The position numbers and the translations under genes were made by a program. Below the pieces are notes generated by a model, which worked only from the letters and a program-made list of their open reading frames with translations, did not search any database and was not told the DNA's origin. A stretch of DNA of 64,000 nt, taken from Onchocerca lupi. Taxonomy: Eukaryota > Nematoda > Chromadorea > Rhabditida > Onchocercidae. Of this stretch, positions 14,801 to 26,165 are shown piece after piece. Location: the NCBI GenBank assembly GCA_028564675.1, contig JAOVVO010000057.1, positions 124,001-188,000 of the forward strand, written 5' to 3'. Positions within the stretch are counted from its first letter, which is position 1, and each line of letters opens with the position of its first letter.

Positions 14801-17800
14801 GATAATACGAGAAAACTCGATAGATTCAAATTTAGGCTAAATTTTTTTTTAATCGATACACATTTAAAATCCTTACATGTCTTCCACCATTGCAATTATT
14901 TAATTTTTCAACTATTATTGATTTTTCGATATACATTTCTTCAAAACAGAAAACAGACCTCTTGATAATGATGCTTACAAATGTAATTATGCATGTTGAC
15001 CTTTTGACCATTGAAACTGCAGTCACGTAAGCAACGATCGTGTTGATTGTTCAGGCGACAAAATAATTTGAGATCATTTTCATCAATTAGTGACGGTAAA
15101 GTAATACTTCCAAATGCCATGTGCGCATGAAAATAGTTGCAGTTTTATTATAAGTACACGCAAATGCATTTGCATGTTTGGTGATTTAGACCTTTCTGTC
15201 ATCCTATTCTAAGTGATTAAGTATGAAAAGGGATGGGATTTTTAATTAAATCTACAGGTGACAACAATAATCCAATCCATTGATCTCTTGGCTTTTTTTA
15301 CTGAATTCCTTTTATTACATAAAAGTATCTCTCTGCTCGATTTTTCCTTTGTCTATCGGTTCATATGACCAACATTTTTTAGTGAAAAAGTTCAAAAATT
15401 GGTGCTTTCAGCAATTTGTTGCTAAAATTCTAATTTTATGTTAATATAAAGTTACGATCAAATACCTTGACCATGTCAAGACCGAATAGAAAATTTTCGT
15501 CACATTTAAGCCGACACAGTTCTTTTCTCAATTTATTGGAATCCGCCATCTTAAATCGCTGCCACCAAATCCCCTCTTCCTTTTTCATCTTCGACTCGAT
15601 CTGTGCCAAGTTAAATGCTCGCTCACGTTTAACTATCCTTCGCAAGGTCAGTTCTAGAAATTATTCAGTTTGAATAGAATTATTCATCATCTGACTTCTG
15701 CAAAGTCTATGAATTTATTTTTAAGTAATTTTTAGTTATTTAGTTCGTCTAGATTCCTATGCTCAATTTAACCATTTTGCTATGAAAATTGTAAAGATGA
15801 AGATAAAAAGAAATAATAAGTACTAAAGTCTGCATCGATTCGGAATCTTTTTCATATTAAGCTGTATTGAACTCTAACATTCGAAAGTTTGAGTGCATAG
15901 AGAAGGAATAGCTCTTGAATATTTGTAAATTAATAGTTTCTGAAGTATTCAATCAAATTCTTTATTTTCCGGATATAAATTATCTTTATTGCACAGTCAT
16001 TTTTAAATCTAATATTTTGATACATTCTAACTGAAAAGTAATTATGTCTCTACGGTTCTTCTTTTTTGCGTAATTAATTGATTTAAGAAGTGGAAATGGA
16101 TTAAGCATTCCTTCGTTCTTCAGTATAATTCTTATTATCACTTTTCATGTTGTGAATATAGTAAAACATAATTTCATATTCAATGCCGATTTTCCAGTTC
16201 AAATACACTTTAAAAGATCACTGAAGTCTAATCAAATAGAAATAATTCGCAAGAATTTAGATTCCAATGATTACTTAATTTTATTCGTTGTTGGATTGGT
16301 GGAACTAGCATCCTATTTTCATTAAAATCGTTCTTCAAAAAGCAAAACTAATTTTATAAAATTTACACATTGAGATTTTATTTTATTTTTTCAAGAATAA
16401 CAATTCCTGCCTGTTGTATATATTTCGAAAATGCTAAAATGCAGGAACAGTACAAAAAAGTATTTCACATGGCAGCACAGGAAGTTCATTTCAGCAAATA
16501 ATTTTAATTTTAATTGTTTTTCCAATGTTTAGTGGCACTTGACAGCTGTATCATTTTCAATTTATTTTTTCTAACATCAATTATACTAGACGCTGATTAC
16601 ATTCATTGTACCTAAAAAAAAAATTCATTTCCAAATTATATAAATTAAATTCTACAATGCGCGCTTAAGAAAAAGATTTTATTGTGAAAAATAAACAAAT
16701 GCCGAGATATGAAAGAAAATTGCATAGCAAGTTTGTACTAAAATCTAATAAAAGCAATCTATATTTGATGAACTCCATATCAAACATGTATTCAAATGCC
16801 AAAATTATTTAACACTGAACATGTATTCAAATGCCAAAATTATTTAAAAAGAATTATTTAAATGGCTTAAGTAGGCAGAGTGAACGTTCGAAAAAATTTG
16901 TCATAAAAGAGCAAAGAATATGCGATTAAAGTCGCCTTAAAATTTTTTTGCATTTTTTAACATCTGAAACTTCTAATGTTACTTATTTTAATTCATAAAG
17001 CTCTCTCTTCTTGTAAATCAATTTCTATTGTCATAAATCACGCCATGCAAAATTTTAATTTTGTAGATTATTGAATTATAGCATTACTTAACGTTTGCTT
17101 CTTCCATAACGCCAGTTCTACTGACAAAAAATGGTCTACTTTGAGCACACATTCAATGTCTACGCTTCCTTCAAGCAAGCAAGACGTCATACTCATTGAA
17201 AGTTTGAGAATAAATTGAAGACGTTTCGTCTCACAATTCCTCTAATCATTCACTTTACCGAATATAACAGCTTCATTACATAATACAACTATCCAGAGAG
17301 AGCTAGCTACCTAGATTGTTCGATTGATTGATCTTCCACTCTACATCAAAGTTTGGCGATCGATTCGCATGTCAGAACCGCTTCAGACCTCCAATGCATG
17401 CATCTCAAGGCACTTTTTTTTACATTTATTGAAAAAAAACTTTTTAGTCTTATTAAAATTAATTGTGTCTTGCACAAGAAATCAACAGCCTTAATGTTGT
17501 CACAATAGCAGCGTGCAAGAATTTGCAGCTCTACGCTTAATCGAAGAGTAATCTTCGGATAATTGTTTATTTTTAGAGAATTCAATGGACTCTTTCATTA
17601 TTTCATTTTAAATAAAATTTATTCCGACATTTTTTTTATTTTCTTACTTAAATTGTTACTTCTTTTTTCAATTATTATTTTACATATCTTCCGTTTAATA
17701 TTGAGTTAAAGTATTTTGGGGGTAAGCTAGCAAGATTGAGATCGAAAAAGAAAAAAATGCAAATGGAAGTCGAAAAATAAATTAGGACCTTGCTAAAGAC

Positions 17801-20800
17801 ACTGATTCTCTTTTTCTTTCTTTTGAAACAATTGAAATATGATAAAAACATTGACATATGATAAAGTGTGAACTGAGTATGTGATAAAAAATCAAGTTAT
17901 GAAAAAATAGGTGAAGGCAAGGGAGAGAAAGGGGAAAAAATCGATGAGAATGAGAAATCATTTTTGTTTCGCGAAATGCATATTCGGCTTTTATCATCAT
18001 CAAAGAGTGATTTCACTCATTTACCGCGATTCACTTCATTTTTTGAAGGAAAAAATCTCAAATTCATTTTGTTTCAATTTCGTGTTCGGCAAGAGTCGGG
18101 CATTTTGATAATTTCCATCAAAATTTCTTTAAAAGCTATTAAGAAGCAAAGCTTGTTCAATTTTATCTTTTCATTCAGAAAGATGAAATCAACTTTTCAA
18201 ATAATTACTAATCTTAAATTTCCCACTAGTTTTTCCACTAATATTCCAAAATGTTTTCATTATTCTCGATTTTTTTCTACTTAATATAGCATACGAGAAA
18301 GTGAGAGAAAATTATTTTTTCTATTCTCAGTTCGTTTATGAATATGTGTTTAATGATTGATATTAGTGAGAGAAGAGAAGTAATAATTAAGATTTCGAGA
18401 ATATTTAAATACCAATTATTATTCCAGTTTTATATAAAATTTAGCTGAAATATTCCATCAATTATTTTGAACTAAAAGAAAGAAGTAAAGCAGGAAAGAA
18501 ATGATAGTAGTAATAATGGACATGAAATTTTTCGGAATCAAAATCATTTCATATTTCTCCGTTTTACGCACTTATGCATACATAGATGCGATATAGAAAC
18601 ATAAATTTTTATTGGTAATTGTAGTATTTTCATGATTTTAGTTTTCAGACATATTTCCGATATTTATAGCAAGTTTTAAACCCAATGTATTTATCAGACT
18701 TCACAGATTTTTGCATAAATTATTTTTGAATTCACAAAGATGGAAAAATTTTTTTCCGAACAAAGAAGAAATTAAGGGCCGTCCAAATTCTCAAAGCAGT
18801 ATCGCAAATAATATTGAAATGAAATGGACTTTAACACTTGCTGTATAAGAAAATCAATTATAATTAAGTAGACAATAATCATTAACAGTGATTTTCTGAA
18901 AGAAAAAATTCACGAAAAAGTTTTGAAAACTCAACTTCTAATTTTTATAGGAGCAAAAATTAAGAAATACAAGATTTCTGTTCTAATAGTTTTTCAAGTA
19001 TTTCTGAAATTTTAATTAAGCACATCCTGATATTTAATATCCTGTAAGTACAACCTGCAAAAATTAAAGTTTAAAAACAAAACTTTAGTTTCAAATTCAA
19101 TCAAAAATATTCTCAGTTCTGCAACGCGAAATCTATGCATCTAATATTATTGAGATAACTTACTAATAATAGGTAAAAGAAATCAAAAATATACTTTTCG
19201 ACATTATTTTACCGCAAAATTGATTATCGATTCGATTCTTCGAGAGCTATTTCAATCTTAATTTATTAATAAAAAAAAAAAGGCACTGATAAAATAAAAA
19301 CAAAACCAATAAATATGCCTGTTTTCATATGAAACACGCTTTTATTTTCTAACCATCCAGACTAAACAATCTATCAATTTAACATTTTTGATTCTCAGTC
19401 AAGTTTACAATCAAAATTTGTTTTGCTCATCATTACGCCTCTGAAAATATAAAGTTTTTTTTTTTATAATTGATTAATTCTCAGTACTGGTTTATAAAAC
19501 AGCAGAGAATTGTGTATATTGCTTGAATTAAAATGTGAAATAAAACAGAAATTTGAGAGAGCAATTTTATTGTTATGAATAAATAATTCCTTTGCAGCAA
19601 TGGTGGTGGCCGAAGTGGTGTATTCTTATCATTAGACGCAAATTTGGAGCTTTTAAAAAAGACAGGGAAGATTGATGTGTTTGGATATGGTAAACTATTG
19701 TTTAATTCACGACCTCATATGATTGATTCCGTAAATCAGTATCAATTCATTTACGATGCCTTAGCTGAGGTTGGTTCAATTCAAGTGAATTTCAATCTTT
19801 CTTGCATTCTAAAGTTACATTTTAGATTCATGTAGCAGCTGATTATTTTAAGCCAGAAGAAGGTAATTTAAAAAATCATCTTCACATTTTATAGATAGTA
19901 GAAAATTATGAAGAAAACACTTAGAGCACAGATATCGATTCAACCAGAATTTGAATCTGAATCGTTAAGAACACAGATATGGAAGGAATTAAATCTGACT
20001 CTGACTTTTGCTTGACTTTTGGATACTAAAAATAGTATTCTACTGAAAATCATATCTGAAAATTTTTAGGCATTGCTATGTAATAATGAACCGTTTGAAA
20101 TGTCGAAGTTGGGAAAAAGAAGTAGCTTGTACAAAGTTAAAAAGGAACGTCAGCTGATGGATGCACAGGTTGCTGATGAAGCCAAGGTAAATGGAATATT
20201 ATGGATTTTTTTTTTTCGTTTTAAAATACATGAATTATTCAAGCAGTTTTTTTAAAAAAGATTAGCGATAGAATTTGATAAACTTTTGCTAAAATTTCAA
20301 TTTTGTTTCAACGATAGAAATTTTTACAGTTATTGGCAATGTTGACACCTACACTGAGAATAGGTGATTGTGCTGGTGGTCATCGATTAGAAAATCGCGG
20401 TAAAAATAGAAGTGTCATGGTAGTACCGCGTAAGTTCTACCATCTATCAACCGTTTATTTTCCTTTAATTAAAGCTCTTAATATTTCAAATCTAAATTCG
20501 AATACAGGTATATTAAGTATGATATTTCTTGTACTTATACCAAATTCACTTACAGCTGATCATGCTCGGCCATATTTGCAAACATTGCACGGTAAAAGTA
20601 AGGATTATACTTACATCAATGCAGTTGAAGTGGATGGTTTTAAACGGAAAAAGGAATTTATCGTAACAGAATGGCCGAAAAAATCAACAGTGGACAGTTT
20701 TTGGACGTTGATTTTCGATCATAGTGCTCATACAATTATTAGTTTGAGTAATCGAAAACGTTGTCGGGTAAGTTTTTGTTTACAAATCTCTTAAAAAAGC

Positions 20801-23800
20801 AGTGGATATTTTAAGTATTTCAAATAATATTTTAAATCAATATTCTAAATGATTGAGAACATACTTGATAAATTAGTTTAATATATCTTCTTTGAATGAA
20901 AGATTCATTTATCTCTAAAAACTTTGCTAAGTTAGCCGCAATTCTGTATTTCTGTTATTTCAGAGATATCCACCATTCTTACACAACAAAGGTAAACATA
21001 CGTATGGACCTTTTGTTGTTGAAATTTTAAGTCATCATCAGTATCCATCGATGAGTACTCGCATGGTTAAAATTATGAAAAAGGTTTATTTTTTCTGAAA
21101 TTTTCTAAAAACCATCAAAAATGTTTTGATTTAATTCATCAAATCTAAGCAGAATTAGGAAACGTAGGAATCAATATATAAGTCAATGTTCTTGGGATTG
21201 GCAAAGCAATCCGTAAACTCTGAGAAAAATAAGATTCATTAGCTGCGCGTTTCTCAATGGGCTTGCTTGCTTTCTTGTAGCTTACGTCATTTTCATTCAT
21301 GAAAAATTATCAACTTTTTTCGGGAAATTCCATTTTTTTCTGCTTTGAATAAATCTTGTTTTGCACGTTTATTTAATTAATGTGAATTTCTTCCTTGTTA
21401 TTAAGAACTTTTTTGTGTTTGTTTTAAGCAGAATCTCCAATCAATATGTCAATTTTTGATTTTTTTTTTCACAAATATTATCATCACATACTAGACAAAG
21501 TAATATCTTTTCGAAATTGATTTTTAAGGAATGTTTGTACCTTTCCTGAATATTTCTCGGATTTCATGATAAAATTTCTGAAAGCCTTTCATAATTTAAT
21601 TATTTTGTAGACTCCTTTGTTAGACTTATTTCAACTTGATTTTCTCGAATTTTGACTTCTCTCAATTTTGAAATCTGATTTATTTTTCTATCTGAGCTGC
21701 ACATCAATTTGGAATGTTTTTTAATCCTCCAAACAATTTTCTTAAAGTTCTAGCCATTGACTACTGAAAAAATCTTGTATTTTTAATTAAACCAAAAGAA
21801 AAACTTAAATAGTTTTCTAACGGATGAATTGAGATTTAGTATCGTTAAAAATAAACTAGTAGTGGGCAATTTAAGAAATTTTATGGTTCATAAATTTTTT
21901 TTTTTTTTTTTTTTTGTAACATCTCTCAAAGCATTGCATCCTGCAAAATGCACTGACAATAAATGCATCTTTATATTTCACAGCATTTATAAATGAATAT
22001 GATGATGAAAATCACTTGAGATGGCCTAAATGAAAACTTTCAATAAATGTCAACATCCGACATTTTCTTTCAGAACTTTTTTAAATGTCCAAACATTTCA
22101 TTAGAATGCAATACAATTTTAGTAAATGAATCTATCACATATATGAATTCGCCGCATGTAAATTCTTTAATGTAATTGTCGATTAAGTTGATTCCAGCAC
22201 TTGAAGTTTCAGATTAAGAGAAGTTTCATAATATATCACAGAAAAAACGCAGAAAGACAATGAAAACTCTATTTTTTCTCGAGGATCATTCATTAGACAA
22301 AACCAATCTTAAATAAACGGTTCTTATGCTAGATTTTCATGTTCATGCGCATTTTTTAAGTGTTAGACCACTTAAAAAGAATGCTTACATTAATCTAAAT
22401 CTTTAGAAAACAGACAAAACATGACTAAATTTTCCTTAGAACAATAATTAATTGTCAAAGATAGCCACTAATTTATTTGTAATCATTGTTCATTTAGGAT
22501 AGGAAAAAAATAGAAGTGAATGAATGATTTCCTAAAGATACAAATTAAATTTGGTTTTTTAAACTAAAATCCTCTAATTTTGCTACTTTATTGGCAATCA
22601 TCCAATCAATAATCCATAAAATCGTAAAAGAAATCACTCTTTTTCTCATATCAATAAAGAAATTCATCCTTTTGTTCTTCTTTGCTTTTTTTTTCAAAAT
22701 TTTATCATTTGTTATTTTGTAAAAATTTTCAGCTATTTATGATCTCAGAAATAATGGCAAGTGGTAGTGCTCAACGACCAATGGAAGCCGAAATTCGAAT
22801 ATGTTGCATTATACAGGTACAAATGTTTCCATAAAATATTTCGCAGAAATTTTTAAAATTTTAATTAATCCACAATAGTACTAATATTTATCTTTTTAAA
22901 ATCTCCAAGTCAATTAAGAAAAACTTAGTTTTTATAGTTAATTAGTAATTCTACTGATTAAATTAACAAATCATCTTGGATATATTCTTGGCTCAAAAAG
23001 AAATTAAAATGACTCAGCGTAAAGAGATCCTAAATTTTACTGATCTATGCTTTATAATTTGGGAATTTTTTGATTTTTCTTTTAAAATTTGTGTGACCAT
23101 AGATGAGTTCGGAATTTTTGAAAAATTCCCTAATCATAGAACTTGGAAGGATTTAGGTTCGAATGTGGCCAATTGAAAACAAAGTACCATTGTCAACAGC
23201 TGGCCTTATTGATATAATAAAAATGGCTCGAAGTTGGCGAGAACGTGCTCCGGATCGACCGGAAACAAAACCTACCATTGTAATGTCGCAGTGAGTATAT
23301 CTTATATCCGTTTTTAATAATTTCAAATTACCAAGAAGAGTTAAATAGAAATTTTTCGAGAATAGAGAAGAGTTAAATAGAAATTTTTCGAGAATAGAAA
23401 TAAATGTTAGCAAGTTGTTTTGTTTAACGGAAATATTTTGGAACCTATTAAATGTAAAATTGAATCAACTTTTAGTTTCCAATAATTTCGCGCAATTCAG
23501 AATTTGCAATAAAATCACACTTCATCCTTTCCTTTTTGATGAAGATGATTTATCGGCGGGATTTCAGATCAGACTTAATTTTATGACAAGTTTTAAAGTT
23601 CATTCAAAATTAAAGTTCAAAACTTTTTCTTTGAATTTAAGTAACTGAAATTAGATCAAATAGGATGGCTTCAAATGAATAGCATAAACGTTTTTTCAAA
23701 ATGAAAAGAACTCTTAGATACACCGAAAATTCTTGTTTATTTTCAGTAATGGTGTTGATCACTGTGGCATTTATGTAGCTGCTAATATATGTATCGATCA

Positions 23801-24432
23801 GATGGATATGGATCATGAAATCGATATCTTTCATGCTGTCAAATTGATTCAAGTGAACAGGCCACAATTTGTCGATAAAGTTAGTTTGTTAATTTGCAAA
23901 TTTTAGTTTTCTAAAGTTGTAGTCAGCTATTGTGAAGTTAGGAAATAATTTAGCAAAGTAGCATAAAATTTTGCAGATCTAAAATGCACATATAATTAAA
24001 AAAAAAAAAAGAATTAATATCTTTTCAAAGCCGAAAATGATTGATGTTGAATTATCGCTGCTTTTTTTGATTACAAGAATAAGCATAAATTAACTATTTC
24101 ATACAAAAACTTTCTGAACAATAATTAAAAATAATTTGTATTTAATTTCTGCATGTCTAAGCATGGATTTTGAAAACTATTTTCTAAGTGATAAGAATTA
24201 ATTGCGGATGAGAATTTCTTCTTTAAGATGAAGTCAAAAAAAAAAGAAAAAATCAATAAAATGTAACTTTTAACATATAATTCAGGATGAATATAAATAT
24301 TTGTATGATTTAATGCTGCATTGGTATATGACCAATCCGGATTATCGTGCTTTTGAGGAAAGCGATCAATCACGAGATCCAATATTTCATGATTCATTGC
24401 ATAGTTTACGTCCAACAATTCGGTTGCTTTAA
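3968..24432 (+). CDS. Tandem-domain protein tyrosine phosphatase, probably catalytically impaired (15 exons)
   Basis: Exons: 3968-4544, 11157-11272, 11611-11778, 12307-12444, 12718-12807, 13193-13392, 19598-19769, 20070-20186, 20330-20429, 20556-20767, 20964-21083, 22733-22816, 23157-23290, 23747-23879, 24286-24432 (stop). Phases agree at every junction and sum to 836 codons. Residues 1-192 are Gln/Ser-rich without a membrane segment. D1 (about 203-487) has the DFW-like EFWRLIW, a CxxYWP motif (CLQYWP) and the loop HCSNGGGRSG with Cys429 and Arg435. The WPD loop reads WEL (394-396) and the KNRY loop reads RNQF. D2 (about 488-835) has KNRS, DSFW and a dead loop in which Cys becomes Ser742 and Arg becomes His748. 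The domain order matches LAR-type receptor phosphatases, but the receptor part is not visible; exon 1 is joined only by phase. A role in phosphotyrosine binding or scaffolding is inference. Confidence 0.88.
4545..11156 (+). other. Long presumed intron 1 of the phosphatase gene
   Basis: This is 6.6 kb of AT-rich sequence with a 36-base T run near 8823 and the 32-bp tandem array at 9087-9248. An ORF at 9187-9372 begins inside that array and is not credible as a gene. I found no exon here that reads as PTP ectodomain, fibronectin repeat or transmembrane segment, though short exons could be missed by eye. Confidence 0.45.
9087..9248 (+). repeat. 32-bp tandem repeat, about 5 copies
   Basis: The unit contains AGATATATTAAATCAAGTTT and restarts at 9087, 9119, 9151, 9183 and about 9215. 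The first three copies are nearly identical and the last two drift, so the array is decaying at its right end. It lies in the presumed first intron of the phosphatase gene. Confidence 0.9.
13617..15653 (-). CDS. Nested cysteine-rich protein inside a phosphatase intron, 5' end unresolved
   Basis: Exons in transcript order: possible 15653-15466, 15120-14959, 14546-14435, 14315-14188, 13811-13617 (stop). The last four join with matching phases. They give a cysteine-rich chain with FCRLNNQHDRCLRDC, YICKHHYQE, LLPCYKHVVPILRSEC, CGTKRCDPHK, RCHLLICDIRC and a basic C-terminus ending KKKHRRKQCLL. The even Cys spacing suggests a disulphide-bonded secreted protein; it is reminiscent of nematode CPG4/DUF19-type domains, but I would not assign either. 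The exon at 15466-15653 (ADSNKLRKELCRLKC) has a good donor but does not join cleanly to 15120, so it may need a missed exon or belong elsewhere. No signal peptide was found. A donor at 13712/13711 could give another C-terminus. Everything lies antisense within the host intron 13393-19597. Confidence 0.6.
14709..14840 (+). repeat. 70-bp direct duplication
   Basis: A block containing TTTGTTTGTTTCAAATCATC and running to TTTAGGCTAA occurs twice, offset by exactly 70 bases (14711 and 14781), with no visible mismatch over about 60 bases. It sits in an intron of the nested minus-strand gene, between exons 14546 and 14959, so it does not touch coding sequence. The identity implies a recent event or an assembly duplication. 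Confidence 0.85.
15654..19597. other. Rest of the large D1 intron, no further gene recognised
   Basis: AT-rich intronic sequence upstream of the nested gene. Open frames at 17346-17585 (-) and 17911-18284 (+) lack an ATG with coherent flanking splice sites and overlap one another on both strands. Upstream exons of the nested gene, including a signal peptide, could lie here but were not identified. Confidence 0.4.
16784..16849 (+). repeat. Short direct duplication (about 36-bp period)
   Basis: ACATGTATTCAAATGCCAAA followed by ATTATTTAA occurs twice in tandem within the large D1 intron of the phosphatase gene. It is two copies only and has no coding consequence. Confidence 0.75.
20070..24432 (+). 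other. PTP domain 2 exons (pseudophosphatase domain)
   Basis: Eight exons continue straight from D1 (DALAE|ALLCNNEP), matching the D1-D2 linker of LAR-type enzymes. Recognisable D2 landmarks are KNRSVMVVP, YTYINAVEVDGF, FIVTEWP, DSFWTLIFD, YGPFVVEI, MWPIENKVP (the WPD position reads WPI), IVMSHNGVDHCGIY in place of the HCSxGxGRTG loop, and DIFHAVKLIQVNRP. The loop has neither the nucleophilic Cys nor the Arg, so D2 cannot catalyse by the PTP mechanism. The protein ends about 40 residues after the last helix. Confidence 0.88.
23342..23401 (+). repeat. 30-bp tandem duplication in a phosphatase intron
   Basis: GAGTTAAATAGAAATTTTTC followed by GAGAATAGA is present twice in direct tandem, just after the exon ending at 23290. 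It is intronic and probably neutral. Confidence 0.8.
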
Positions 24433-26102
24433 ATGTTTAATATTCTGCTTGAAAATGGATTGAATTTTTAAAATGTTAATTGCAAAATATTTTCGTCATC
24501 TCATTCATTCATACCAGTTTTGTTGATTTAAAAAGTAAATTTTCTCGAGAAATTATGAAAACTAAGAATGCAGAAGTAAAGAAAAGAAAAACAATGAAAG
24601 CAACATAGAAAGAAGAAAAGTGATAAATTTTCCAACCTTTTCATATTATTTCGATTCGAAACAAAAGATTACCACCATTCATTGTTATCTATTATTGTCT
24701 TCTTCAAACTTGACATTTGTCAGACATTTTTTATTAAAAATTTCAAAAGATTTATTAAATTGCTGGAATAATTTGAAATTTGATTTTCTTGTAATTTTTC
24801 TTGATGAGAAGAATAATGAAATGATTTTTAATGCTGTATCTGAAAAATGGGACAGAAGTTTGTTTTCCATAATTTGAATATTTGGTTTGACTTGATATTT
24901 GTATTTCATTTCTGATCAATCCATCGAAGATCGCTTTATATGAATTGTAATTGTACAAATTTTTCCTTCCAACAACTAAAACCTCATACAAATCAGGTCA
25001 CTTGATTTTTTAATTCTAGCGTTATTTATTTGTTTAGAAATTTCATCGCCATATACATTTCCTAAATTATACTTCTCTAATTAATACAAAATTATGGAAA
25101 CAAAAGCACATTGTTTATCTTTAAATGTGATTTGCAAATCGTCTGAACTTTTGGACAGTCTTACCGATTTTTTAAAATCTTTTCAGGGAACTTTTCTTCG
25201 TTCCATATTTTTGTATTACAACTATTTCTATTATGTTTCATTAAATTGCTCCTAAAATGTCTTTAAAATACTGCTCAGTAGAGCTTAATTAATTATCTTT
25301 CCTAATGTGATTCGATTCTATGCAATTTTTTTTTTTTTTGCAAACTATGATTCGGCTCCCTTCACTGGTTATTTGAAAATTTGAATTATTTTTCGCTTCA
25401 ATCCACTTTCATCACTGATTTCTAAATTTGCTGACCTATATTGTGGGCCAATGTAAATCTTTCTGTGATTTAGTTTTCTAAAACTTTGAAGATCAAAATA
25501 AAATGAGAAATCCGAATTCTAGTAATAAAACGAAAAATGTCATAGAAATTTTATCCATAAATCTGATATCTGTATCCGAAGCGCTCAGAAGCTTAAGAAG
25601 ATTTGCAAAACAAAAAAATCAATCGACGGAAAACAAGAAAAACTCTCTTTCGAATTTTTTTTGAATCTGTGCGAATTTCGGTGAAAAGATCGCGAATTCT
25701 ATTTCTTGCAGTGCGAACACATGTAGATTAAATTTTCAAAGCCAAATTCCAGCAGTACCTCTCATTATTGACTTTACTTTTGTCTTTTATTATTCTAACA
25801 GTATTTGTTCTCCTCAGGTTGAGCGAGTGAAGTTACAATTGATCAGATTTGTTCGAAGATATTTCGAAAATAGCCAATGCTTGCATTACCTCAATTTTTG
25901 TTGAGGTAATCTTTCACGTCTACTTGTCTTATTTATTTCTCTTCGCTCATCTCATTTTTCTCAAGTTTTTTTATTTGAATATTTTTCATATATAATTATG
26001 AACATTAATATGAAATAATGTGAAATATTTAAGAAATTTTTTGGATTCTTCAATTTTTTCAAGAAACCAAATACATTTTTCTGGTTTTGACCAATTCATT
26101 AC

Positions 26103-26165
<63 letters not shown>

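Larger units (their letters stand above)
11157..19769 (+). other. PTP domain 1 exons of the tandem phosphatase
   Basis: Six exons rebuild a full PTP fold with spacing close to LAR D1. In order: a juxtamembrane-like helix (PIDASKFIAYVNERRKK), ILPYDYNRVVL, ANASYIN, the segment AYVVTQ..EFWRLIW, CLQYWP, the FTEWELDGLP loop, VVHC|SNGGGRSGVF and the Q-loop region NQYQF. The Ser codon right after the catalytic Cys is split by a 6.2-kb intron (13393-19597). Catalytic Cys429 and Arg435 are present. The general acid Asp of WPD is Leu396, the pTyr-loop Tyr is Phe256, and the first Q-loop Gln is Asp. Confidence 0.88.

Noticed and set aside
19826..19862. Possible phosphatase exon reading IHVAADYFKPEE
   Set aside because: It has splice-like ends but breaks phase with the next exon; joining 19769 directly to 20070 keeps frame and matches the D1-D2 linker of LAR-type phosphatases.
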